A program made the translations under genes and the position numbers. The notes below the pieces were generated by a model. The model saw nothing but the letters and a program-made list of their open reading frames with translations, was not told the origin of the DNA and searched no databases. From assembly GCA_012961565.1 (NCBI GenBank), contig DTZC01000227.1, positions 1 through 9,539 of the forward strand: 9,539 nt of DNA, read 5' to 3'. Shown one piece after another: positions 1 through 5,021 of this stretch (positions are counted from its first letter, which is position 1; each line of letters begins with the position of its first letter). Origin of the DNA: Dehalococcoidia bacterium (GTDB taxonomy: Bacteria > Chloroflexota > Dehalococcoidia > GIF9 > UBA5629).

Positions 1-234
1 ACAGCGAGTGGCGACGGTCCTGTCGCGGCGGCATTCACGGCACTGGAAAAAGTCACTGGCATTGCGCTCATACTAAAGAGCTTCGAACTGCACAGCGCAT
101 CGATGGGTGAAGACGCCCAGGGTGAGGTTACGGTCTCCGTGGAATACGGTGGAACGAGTTACCGGGGCCGCGCTGCAAACGTCGATATCGTGGAGGCAGG
201 TAGTCGGGCTTGTCTCGAGGTAATGAACCGTTGA
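1..234 (+). CDS. leuA: 2-isopropylmalate synthase, C-terminal end (partial)
   Basis: Frame 1 is open from the window edge to a TGA at 232-234 and gives 77 residues. They match the C-terminal regulatory (LeuA dimerisation) domain of 2-isopropylmalate synthase: a GDGPV start motif, a central GEDAQGEVTVSVE strand pair, and the closing DIVEAGSRACLEVMNR helix, which corresponds to the family's DIIEAS...AYL..NR ending. In the family this domain binds leucine for feedback inhibition of the first committed step of leucine synthesis (acetyl-CoA plus 2-oxoisovalerate to 2-isopropylmalate). The catalytic TIM barrel lies outside the window. The usual Ser of the EAS motif is Gly here. Citramalate and homocitrate synthases share the domain, but GDGPV and the closing asparagine favour LeuA. 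A hand count gives about 60% G+C, higher than most of the window. Confidence 0.82.
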   Translation, partial: TASGDGPVAAAFTALEKVTGIALILKSFELHSASMGEDAQGEVTVSVEYGGTSYRGRAANVDIVEAGSRACLEVMNR

Positions 235-365
235 GCCTTGAGGAATTAAGTACACAACTAGCAGCATACTCAGCTACCTCTACACCACCTTCCCCCAAGA
301 TATTGAAGCGGCTCATGGATAATGACCGATACTATGGCTTCAGACAGAAGTCTCGTGTGAGATGA
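231..365 (+). CDS. possible 44-residue ORF overlapping the leuA stop
   Basis: A reading frame can start at the TTG at 231-233, which overlaps the leuA stop codon in a TTGA arrangement, and runs to TGA at 363-365. The product would begin LSLEELSTQLAAYS and end GFRQKSRVR. An internal ATG lies at 315. I recognise no family, and there is no clear Shine-Dalgarno sequence apart from leuA coding sequence. It may be chance, or the remnant of a gene once translationally coupled to leuA. Otherwise the 235-384 gap holds no terminator that I can defend, although two convergent genes end on either side of it. Confidence 0.12.
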   Translation: MSLEELSTQLAAYSATSTPPSPKILKRLMDNDRYYGFRQKSRVR

Positions 366-384
366 AGCTAGACGAATGTTATTC

Positions 385-669
385 TCAATATCTTACTTCG
401 AAGATGGAGAACTGTCCGGTGAACGGTGACCACTTTACGTCTATATGCTCTACCAGAGCCTCAGGAGGTCCGATCTCTAGCTGTCTGATTAGCTCTTCCA
501 GTTTTTCTCTCTCGCCCTCGGCGTGAACCTCAACGGCGTTCATTTTGGGCAAGTTGCGTGCATAGCCCCGCAAGCCCAGTGATTTGGCAACTTGCGAGGT
601 AAAAGCCCGGTAATAAACACCCTGGACATGTCCGTAGATTGTAGCCGTGAGATATGCTAATTCAGACAT
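385..669 (-). CDS. acyP: acylphosphatase
   Basis: The 94-residue product has the full length and signature of a stand-alone acylphosphatase (EC 3.6.1.7), a small cytosolic ferredoxin-like enzyme that hydrolyses carboxyl-phosphate bonds such as those of acetyl phosphate and 1,3-bisphosphoglycerate. The phosphate-binding loop is GHVQGVYYR at residues 13-21, giving the catalytic Arg21. The second signature GLRGYARN (residues 32-39) supplies the catalytic Asn39. Both key residues are present. Tyr replaces the common Phe in the loop and Tyr36 replaces the common Trp, which are mild substitutions. The ATG at 667-669 is preceded on the minus strand by AGGAGG (685-690), at a rather long 15-nt spacing. 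The gene is the last of the minus-strand cluster, 64 nt after the radical SAM gene, and converges on leuA. Confidence 0.93.
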   Translation of the reverse strand: MSELAYLTATIYGHVQGVYYRAFTSQVAKSLGLRGYARNLPKMNAVEVHAEGEREKLEELIRQLEIGPPEALVEHIDVKWSPFTGQFSIFEVRY

Positions 670-733
670 CTTCTAATTGTTCAACCTCCTTTCTCGGTTC
701 ATTGGAAGTAGTATGTACCAGCTTTCCCTTTGC

Positions 734-1669
734 TCACAGTTTGAAAACTGCTCTGGCTGTTGCTGGATGGAACCTGTCTAGCCGGTGTAGTCCGGCAGCT
801 TGAGCCAGCTCAACAGCATCGAGGAACTCCTGTTTTGATAGCGGTCTGGCTAATTGGGGTATTTGGAAGGCTTTATAGCAGGGGTGGTATTGAGCCATAA
901 TATTAACGTAGCTGTTCTGGGAAATATCTTGAGCTATAAATTTAACTATTCCCTTTGTCCCAGCGAGACCATGGGGCAGGACTAGGTGTCGTATCAGCAG
1001 CCCCCGAGTAGCCACTCCATTCTCGTCGATTTGGAGGTCACCGACTTGGCGGTGCATTTCTTTGAGGGCAGCTTGATTTATCGAGGGATAGTGCTCTATG
1101 CCAGATAGTTCCTGTGCAATTTTTTCATCAGAATACTTCATATCTGGCATGTAGATGTCCATGATGCCGTTGAGAATCTTTAGCGTCTCTACCGAGTCGT
1201 ATCCGCCTGAATTGTAGACCAGCGGCAGTTTCAAGCCTAGCTTTGTGGCTATCTCTAGCGCTTCAAGGATTTGAGGCACCACGTGTGTTGGTGACACGAA
1301 ATTTATATTGTGGCATCCCCTGGCTTGGAGAGATAACATTATTGTGGCTAGCTGTTCCTTGGTCACTTCGCTTCCATCACCGAGCTGGCTGATGGTGTAG
1401 TTCTGGCAGAAAAGACACTTTAAGTTGCAGTTGGTGAAGAAGATGGTTCCTGAGCCGCGTTTGCCTACTAGGGGTGTCTCCTCTCCGTAGTGTGGTCCAT
1501 AGCTAGAGACCAGTGCCAGCCTGCCGGTGCGACATTTACCCTTCTCGCCGGCGAGTCGATTAATACCGCAATTATGAGGACAGACATGACAGTTTTCCAG
1601 TAGAGCCAGCGCTGCCTTCACTCTCTCGGTTAGCCTGCCGCTTCGGTAAAGCGCCAAATAAGCTGTCAT
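734..1669 (-). CDS. PflX-type radical SAM protein (pyruvate formate-lyase activase-like)
   Basis: This 311-residue protein carries the radical SAM signature CNLKCLFC (Cys81, Cys85, Cys88), which binds a 4Fe-4S cluster that cleaves S-adenosylmethionine. The arrangement resembles the PflX/COG1313 group of activase-like proteins. Upstream lies a second cysteine set, CHVCPHNC plus Cys46 (Cys27, 30, 34, 46), typical of that group and probably holding another metal centre. Downstream, YNSGGYDS (152-159) and DIYMPDMKY (171-179) fit the SAM-binding and barrel strands of this family. The substrate is unknown, and no glycyl-radical enzyme lies in the window, so an activase role is unproven. The ATG at 1667-1669 starts 5 nt after the stop of the small upstream gene; only a weak AGAAG sits in front of it, so translation is probably coupled. 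AmmeMemoRadiSam-type enzymes are relatives and an alternative label. Confidence 0.85.
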   Translation of the reverse strand: MTAYLALYRSGRLTERVKAALALLENCHVCPHNCGINRLAGEKGKCRTGRLALVSSYGPHYGEETPLVGKRGSGTIFFTNCNLKCLFCQNYTISQLGDGSEVTKEQLATIMLSLQARGCHNINFVSPTHVVPQILEALEIATKLGLKLPLVYNSGGYDSVETLKILNGIMDIYMPDMKYSDEKIAQELSGIEHYPSINQAALKEMHRQVGDLQIDENGVATRGLLIRHLVLPHGLAGTKGIVKFIAQDISQNSYVNIMAQYHPCYKAFQIPQLARPLSKQEFLDAVELAQAAGLHRLDRFHPATARAVFKL

Positions 1670-1674
1670 CTAAT

Positions 1675-1818
1675 TCATTCTTCTGGCGGTGTTGTCTTTT
1701 TGCCTTTCTTAATGACTTCTACTTCTACCTGGGGTGTGATAATAACATTAGCGGCTGATTTTTTTGCACCTTTCTTTGGTTTTTTGGGCTCTCTCCACCT
1801 ATAGTCTCTGGTACCCAT
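1675..1818 (-). CDS. conserved-looking 47-residue lysine-rich protein
   Basis: Reading the minus strand from ATG at 1816-1818 to TGA at 1675-1677 gives 47 residues. The first half is very basic: MGTRDYRWREPKKPKKGAKK. The second half has a short hydrophobic beta-like stretch (VIITPQVEVEVI) followed by KKGKKTTPPEE. I see no cysteines, signal peptide or membrane segment. The real-gene case rests on three points: it stops 5 nt before the radical SAM start, as in an operon; a modest AGGGA site precedes its ATG by about 8 nt; and a promoter-like pair lies upstream. I do not recognise a named family. The basic repeats of PKK suggest nucleic-acid or ribosome binding, but that is only inference from composition. 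Confidence 0.6.
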   Translation of the reverse strand: MGTRDYRWREPKKPKKGAKKSAANVIITPQVEVEVIKKGKKTTPPEE

Positions 1819-1854
1819 GGCAATTCCCTGCGTCGATTTTGTAGTTACATTAGA

Positions 1855-1884
1855 AGTTTAGCAGAGGGGGCTCTTCCTTGTAAA
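1855..1884 (-). promoter_or_regulatory. candidate promoter for the minus-strand cluster
   Basis: On the minus strand TTTACA (1879-1884) and TAAACT (1855-1860) are separated by 18 nt. They resemble sigma-70 -35 (TTGACA) and -10 (TATAAT) boxes and would start a transcript about 30 nt before the 47-residue gene. The match is moderate and is based on pattern only. Confidence 0.35.
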
Positions 1885-1904
1885 GGAATAAGGTGGGGGT
1901 GAAG

Positions 1905-1933
1905 TTGCCATTGAGCTGAAGTTAGTGTATACT
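1905..1933 (+). promoter_or_regulatory. strong sigma-70-type promoter for the 1959-4642 cluster
   Basis: TTGCCA (1905-1910) and TATACT (1928-1933) are spaced by exactly 17 nt, each box matching the consensus at five and five of six positions by eye (TTGACA, TATAAT). Transcription would begin near 1940, leaving a leader of about 19 nt that contains the GGAGGAGGT ribosome-binding site (1944-1952). It is divergent from the minus-strand cluster, with 20 nt between the two -35 boxes. Confidence 0.7.
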
Positions 1934-1958
1934 ATGCATCCTTGGAGGAGGTGGAATC

Positions 1959-2174
1959 GTGGAATACAATTCCTTTCCTAAATGTCTAAAATGCAAGGTT
2001 GGTGATTTGGTGCCGCTGTCGGATTTTGGCAGCCAGGGGGCAGCAATCCATTACAAAGCCTGGGTGTGCACAAATCCCGATTGCGGCTACAACCTTAAAA
2101 TCAGAAATGGCGACGTATATCTGAACGAGCCTATTTTCAGCGGAACAGGTCCTAGTCCACGCTCACGCTTGTAA
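1959..2174 (+). CDS. small zinc-ribbon protein of unknown function
   Basis: The 71-residue product has two cysteine knuckles, CLKC (Cys9, Cys12) and CTNPDC (Cys37, Cys42), the spacing of a zinc ribbon. Between them is a short beta-rich segment (DLVPLSDFG, then HYKAWV). The tail SGTGPSPRSRL looks disordered. There is no signal peptide or membrane segment, so it is probably cytosolic. The start is GTG at 1959-1961, fixed by AGGAGGT at 1946-1952 with 6-nt spacing. It is the first gene after a strong promoter and lies 41 nt or slightly more before the ComF gene, so it is probably the leader of that operon. I do not recognise a named family. Zinc ribbons of this size serve in protein or nucleic-acid contacts, so no specific role is assigned. 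Confidence 0.8.
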   Translation: MEYNSFPKCLKCKVGDLVPLSDFGSQGAAIHYKAWVCTNPDCGYNLKIRNGDVYLNEPIFSGTGPSPRSRL

Positions 2175-2224
2175 GTCAAAAACATAAGCCGGGCTATCTC
2201 CCTAGAGCCTCAGGGGTGTTTGTT

Positions 2225-2926
2225 TTGTCTGCGGTGGCAGGGTGGCTTCGAGAGAAAGTGGTTGATTTTTTCTTTCCACGGCATTGTGTTGGCTGTGGGA
2301 AGAGCGGTGATTTTTTGTGCCCTGCATGCCGGCAGAGAATGCCCCGGATTCTGCCACCATTTTGTCAGAGATGTGGCAAACCTGAGGCTAGCGGAGGTCT
2401 GTGCGCAGCTTGCTGGAGCTTGCAGTCCTACCTTGATGGTGTTCGCTCGCCGTTTCGTTTCGATGGAGTGATACGACGGGCAGTTTATGAACTGAAGTAT
2501 CACAATGTCAGAGCACTAGCTGGCTGCCTTGCCGAGTTAATGGCTGATTATCTTGGAAGTAATCCTGTGCCTGGTGAAGTCTTGATCCCGGTACCTCTGC
2601 ATCCCCGGCGGTTGCGACAGCGCGGCTATAATCAATCAGGTCTTCTAGCTGCTGAGCTAGGTAGCCTGATGTCTTTGCCGGTGATTGAGGGCAGTCTTCG
2701 TCGTATTAAAGATAATTTACCTCAGGCTAAGGCAGCAACCGTTGAAGAGCGGTGGCAGAATGTTAACAACGCCTTTGCTTGTCTCACAAAGAAGCTTGTT
2801 GGGGAACAGGTCATTTTGCTTGACGATGTTTGCACCACAGGAGCCACCCTTGAGGCTGCTGCTGCAGCCCTCAAGGGTGCTGGAGCTAGTTCAGTTTGGG
2901 GGGTAACACTGGCGAGGGAAACTTAG
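2225..2926 (+). CDS. comF: ComF family phosphoribosyltransferase-like protein
   Basis: The protein has the ComF/ComFC layout: an N-terminal cysteine-rich double zinc finger (FPRHCVGCG, CPAC, CQRCG, CAAC), then a type I phosphoribosyltransferase domain with IPVPLHPRRLRQRGYNQS and the PRPP loop VILLDDVCTTGAT near the C-terminus. In competent bacteria ComF proteins act with the ComFA helicase in DNA uptake, and they are widely kept in non-competent species where their role is unclear. No comFA is in the window. The frame opens at GTG 2216, but AGGGGTG (2212-2218) lies 6 nt before an in-frame TTG at 2225, which I chose (233 residues); the GTG start would add three residues. It ends 17 nt before the HPF start, and hpf lying near comF is also seen in Bacillus. 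Confidence 0.88.
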   Translation: MSAVAGWLREKVVDFFFPRHCVGCGKSGDFLCPACRQRMPRILPPFCQRCGKPEASGGLCAACWSLQSYLDGVRSPFRFDGVIRRAVYELKYHNVRALAGCLAELMADYLGSNPVPGEVLIPVPLHPRRLRQRGYNQSGLLAAELGSLMSLPVIEGSLRRIKDNLPQAKAATVEERWQNVNNAFACLTKKLVGEQVILLDDVCTTGATLEAAAAALKGAGASSVWGVTLARET

Positions 2927-2943
2927 CGGAGGAGGTGAAAAAT

Positions 2944-3501
2944 ATGGAGTTGCAAGTTTTCAGCAAAAACGTGAAAATCACCCCACAGATTCGAAGTTAT
3001 ATAGAGAAAAAAATCAGCAAATTGGCGCGTTACCTGCCCAGTATTTCTGAAGCCAAGGTGGAAATACATGAGGAGAAGACAAAGTCTCCCCAGCAGCGCT
3101 TTACGGCTCAAGTTACGTTGAACAGCAAGGGCACATTGCTGCGGGGGGAAGAGAAGGGCGAAAGAATTCGTGTTGCCATTGATGCTGTTGTTGATATGTT
3201 GGTGCGCCAGATCGAACGGCATAAGGGAAAGCTATATGAAAAGGGACGCGGTGTTTCCTTGGCTCGTCGACCGGTAGATTTAGAAAGCGTGGACGTTGCT
3301 GGACAATCTGACGATTCGCCGAAGGTGGTGAGGGTTAAGCGCTTTGCTGTTAAGCCAATGTCAGTGACAGAGGCTGCGGAGCAGATGGAGCTCCTGGGGC
3401 ATTCTTTTTTTCTCTTCATCAATGCTGATAATGACAGACTCGGCTTGCTCTACCGACGTAATGATGGAGATTATGGACTGATTGAGCCAGAGCTAGCCTG
3501 A
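2944..3501 (+). CDS. hpf: long-form ribosome hibernation promoting factor
   Basis: The 185-residue product is a long-form HPF. Residues 1 to about 100 are the S30AE/RaiA-like domain, with ITPQIRSYIEKKISKLARYLP and the basic KGERIRVAIDAVVDMLVRQIERHK helix that sits in the ribosomal decoding and mRNA channel. After a linker (about 101-125), residues 126-183 form the C-terminal dimerisation domain (VVRVKRFAVKPMSVTEAAEQM, then HSFFLFINADNDRLGLLYRRNDGDYGLIEP), which in other bacteria pairs two 70S ribosomes into inactive 100S particles. The reading frame extends upstream to 2896 inside comF, but GGAGGAGGTG (2928-2937) lies 6-7 nt before the ATG at 2944, which fixes the start. It is the middle gene of the cluster, so its product probably acts in starvation or stress. 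In many bacteria secA follows hpf; here a macrodomain gene does. Confidence 0.95.
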   Translation: MELQVFSKNVKITPQIRSYIEKKISKLARYLPSISEAKVEIHEEKTKSPQQRFTAQVTLNSKGTLLRGEEKGERIRVAIDAVVDMLVRQIERHKGKLYEKGRGVSLARRPVDLESVDVAGQSDDSPKVVRVKRFAVKPMSVTEAAEQMELLGHSFFLFINADNDRLGLLYRRNDGDYGLIEPELA

Positions 3502-3517
3502 AATGTGGAGGGGACAT

Positions 3518-4078
3518 ATGTGTGCTGGAAATGAAGTCACTGTTGGTAGGACGAGAGTCAGACTAATTCAGGGTGACATCACTAAGCAAGCGACAGATGC
3601 TATTGTAAATGCAGCTAATCCCAGCTTGATGGGCGGTGGTGGGGTTGATGGTGCTATTCATCGGGCTGGTGGTCCGGCTATCTTGCAGGAATGCCGCCAG
3701 ATAGTTTCCCGAATAGGGCGGCTGGATACCGGTAAAGCGGTGATAACCACAGGGGGTAACCTCAGGGCGAGACGCGTGATTCATACTGTGGGTCCGGTTT
3801 GGCATGGTGGCAACCGAGGTGAGGCTGAGTTGCTTGCCAGTGCTTACCGCGAGAGCTTGAAGCTAGCTTCGAACCATGGGTTGAAGAGTATCGCTTTTCC
3901 TTCTATAAGCACCGGTGCTTACGGTTATCCCATGGCTGGAGCAGCTAAGGTAGCTTTGGAGGCAGTGATAACTTTCCTGCGCAGTGAGTCCACTTCCTTG
4001 GAAGAGGTGGTTTTCGTTCTTTATGATGCCAAGGCTTATCAGGCTTATAGCGCAGAGCTAGCTGGATTCATGAGTTGA
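3518..4078 (+). CDS. MacroD-type ADP-ribose hydrolase (macrodomain)
   Basis: The 186-residue protein is a single macrodomain. In order it shows QGDIT (residues 18-22), IVNAAN (29-34), the glycine-rich loop MGGGGVDGAIH (38-48), the VIHTVGP strand (87-93) and the second substrate loop FPSISTGAYGYP (127-138). The Asn34, Asp44 and His48 pattern is that of active MacroD-type enzymes, which remove ADP-ribose from acidic side chains and hydrolyse O-acetyl-ADP-ribose (as E. coli YmdB and archaeal Af1521). The family also includes DNA- and tRNA-directed hydrolases, and a partner ADP-ribosyltransferase is not visible here. The frame opens at ATG 3503, but GGAGGGG (3507-3513) sits 4 nt before ATG 3518, my chosen start. 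Only 16 nt separate it from hpf, so co-expression with ribosome hibernation is likely. Confidence 0.92.
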   Translation: MCAGNEVTVGRTRVRLIQGDITKQATDAIVNAANPSLMGGGGVDGAIHRAGGPAILQECRQIVSRIGRLDTGKAVITTGGNLRARRVIHTVGPVWHGGNRGEAELLASAYRESLKLASNHGLKSIAFPSISTGAYGYPMAGAAKVALEAVITFLRSESTSLEEVVFVLYDAKAYQAYSAELAGFMS

Positions 4079-4114
4079 ATATGGGTAATTAGCTTAGTGT
4101 TTAAGAGGAGGTAG

Positions 4115-4642
4115 GTGTTAGCTTTTACATACTTTGATACTTGCCTAGGGTGGATGGGGGTTATGGGCTCGTTGAATGGCTTAAGAAGAATCATCCTGCC
4201 CCAAGAATCAAAAGAAGCTGTGTTTAACCAGATTGTAAATTGTGGCTGTGCCGCTGAAAACCATGTCCCTAGTTTCTTTGGTGACTTACCCCACAGGCTG
4301 AGGTGCTACTTGGAAGGCGAAGCGGTGGATTTTTCAGACAAGTTAGATTTCTCAGGGTCAACGAGTCTTCAGCAATCTGTTTGGCATGTGACCCGGACCA
4401 TACCCTATGGCGAGACTAGAAGTTATGGTTGGGTGAGCAACCAGCTCGACTTACCTGGGGCAGCGCGGGCTATAGGACGAGCCTTATCGAATAATCCTTT
4501 ACCCATTGTGGTACCATGTCATAGGGTGATAACTAGCGATGGCAGCCTAGGTGGTTTTGCTTTTGGGCTAGAGTTTAAGGAGTTCTTGCTCCGCCTGGAA
4601 GGTTGCTCCTGGCGTCGACCAGCGAGACTAAAGTCGGGGTAA
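4115..4642 (+). CDS. ogt: methylated-DNA--protein-cysteine methyltransferase
   Basis: The 175-residue product is an Ogt/MGMT-type suicide repair protein that transfers alkyl groups from O6-alkylguanine (and O4-alkylthymine) to its own cysteine. The active-site motif IVVPCHRVI is at residues 131-139, with Cys135 as acceptor. Upstream are the helix-turn-helix and arginine-finger segment GAARAIGRALSNNP (115-128), and the conserved IPYGETRSYG (96-105). GSLGGFAFG follows the active site. Residues 1 to about 80 are the N-terminal ribonuclease-like domain. The acceptor Cys rules out the inactive alkyltransferase-like proteins. The start is GTG at 4115. AGGAGG (4106-4111) leaves only 3 nt of spacing, unusually short, but an N-terminus FTYFDTCLGWMGV matches the family and the next ATG would remove it. 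It is the last gene of the cluster, 36 nt after the macrodomain gene. Confidence 0.94.
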   Translation: MLAFTYFDTCLGWMGVMGSLNGLRRIILPQESKEAVFNQIVNCGCAAENHVPSFFGDLPHRLRCYLEGEAVDFSDKLDFSGSTSLQQSVWHVTRTIPYGETRSYGWVSNQLDLPGAARAIGRALSNNPLPIVVPCHRVITSDGSLGGFAFGLEFKEFLLRLEGCSWRRPARLKSG

Positions 4643-4806
4643 GACAAAAAGAGTCTTTGCTCTGTGGCCCAAAATTTCCCTTTTGACCCTTTATGCGCTA
4701 AAATTTCTGCTAGTTATTTCAAATTCGTTTTATCGCTTGCTTTTAGTTAAATGGTCTGTTGTCAGTCGGGACATATTTTTATTTTCCAAGTATCTTTACA
4801 CAATTT

Positions 4807-4812
4807 GATAAT
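4807..4812 (+). promoter_or_regulatory. possible -10 box of the crotonase transcript
   Basis: GATAAT matches the TATAAT consensus at five of six positions and sits at the transition from AT-rich to GC-rich sequence. The -35 position is poor (TTCCAA at 17-nt spacing). If real, the transcript would start near 4819, at the base of the hairpin, and have a 5' untranslated region of about 180 nt. Confidence 0.25.
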
Positions 4813-4817
4813 AAGGT

Positions 4818-4839
4818 GTCCCCTGGCTGGTGCCAGGAC
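4818..4839 (+). other. hairpin in the crotonase gene leader
   Basis: CCTGGC (4822-4827) and GCCAGG (4832-4837) form a perfect 6-bp stem with the loop TGGT. GTC (4818-4820) can pair with GAC (4837-4839) in an alternate fold with a two-base bulge. It is followed by GC-rich sequence and no T-run, so it is not an intrinsic terminator. It could be a leader structure of the crotonase transcript; no known riboswitch fold is recognised. Confidence 0.4.
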
Positions 4840-4873
4840 GACCGGGCGCTTTGGGAGGGTTGGAGCTCGAAGT

Positions 4874-4930
4874 ATGAATGTTTCGTGTGACCTTTGCTTG
4901 GGGGCTAGAGATGGCTGGAACAAAAGGTGA
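4874..4930 (+). CDS. possible 18-residue upstream ORF
   Basis: ATG at 4874-4876, preceded by GGAG at about 8 nt, runs to TGA at 4928-4930. The peptide begins MNVSCDLCLGARDG and contains a CDLC pair. It is in the same frame as the crotonase gene but stops well before it. Such a peptide could be a translated leader, but the small size makes chance quite likely. Confidence 0.12.
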   Translation: MNVSCDLCLGARDGWNKR

Positions 4931-5021
4931 TGCCATAGAAGGACTAAACGGAGAAGAAGGGGTTGATAAGAAACTTCCTATATTTTTGGAGGAGGAGAAC
5001 TTATGGAATACAGTCAGATAA
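4911..5021 (+). CDS. possible 36-residue ORF overlapping the crotonase start
   Basis: ATG at 4911-4913 runs to TAA at 5019-5021 in a different frame from the crotonase gene, which it overlaps by 19 nt. The peptide is MAGTKGDAIEGLNGEEGVDKK at its start and ends with LWNTVR. It is preceded by GGGGG rather than a good Shine-Dalgarno. Overlap with a start codon is a common way to couple translation, but there is no family match that I can see and the evidence is thin. Confidence 0.15.
   Translation: MAGTKGDAIEGLNGEEGVDKKLPIFLEEENLWNTVR

Larger units (their letters stand above)
4643..5002 (+). other. 360-nt non-genic stretch: AT-rich part, then leader-like part
   Basis: No gene of normal size fits here on either strand. 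By hand count 4681-4800 is about 32% G+C, far below its surroundings, and 4801-4920 is close to 54%. The AT-rich half contains poly-T tracts and a possible -10 box GATAAT (4807-4812) without a clear -35. The second half carries a hairpin (4818-4839) and two tiny ORFs (4874-4930, 4911-5021). The break between the clusters here suggests that the ogt transcript ends and a separate promoter drives the crotonase gene. I saw only a weak AAGAC/GTCTT stem just after ogt with no T-run following it, so no terminator is called. Confidence 0.5.

Noticed and set aside
128..316. Minus-strand ORF of 62 residues across the leuA end.
   Set aside because: It is antisense to a recognisable LeuA domain and shows no protein family features.
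297..394. Perfect 10-bp inverted repeat AAGATATTGA (297-306) and TCAATATCTT (385-394).
   Set aside because: The arms are 78 nt apart and one is the end of the acylphosphatase gene. A match of this size is expected about once by chance in a window of this length.
2896..2943. Sixteen extra N-terminal residues for HPF from an upstream in-frame ATG inside comF.
   Set aside because: A strong GGAGGAGGTG site directly before ATG 2944 and the family's usual N-terminus favour the inner start.
4643..4665. Weak AAGAC/GTCTT stem just after ogt as a possible terminator.
   Set aside because: The stem is only 5 bp and is not followed by a clear T-run.
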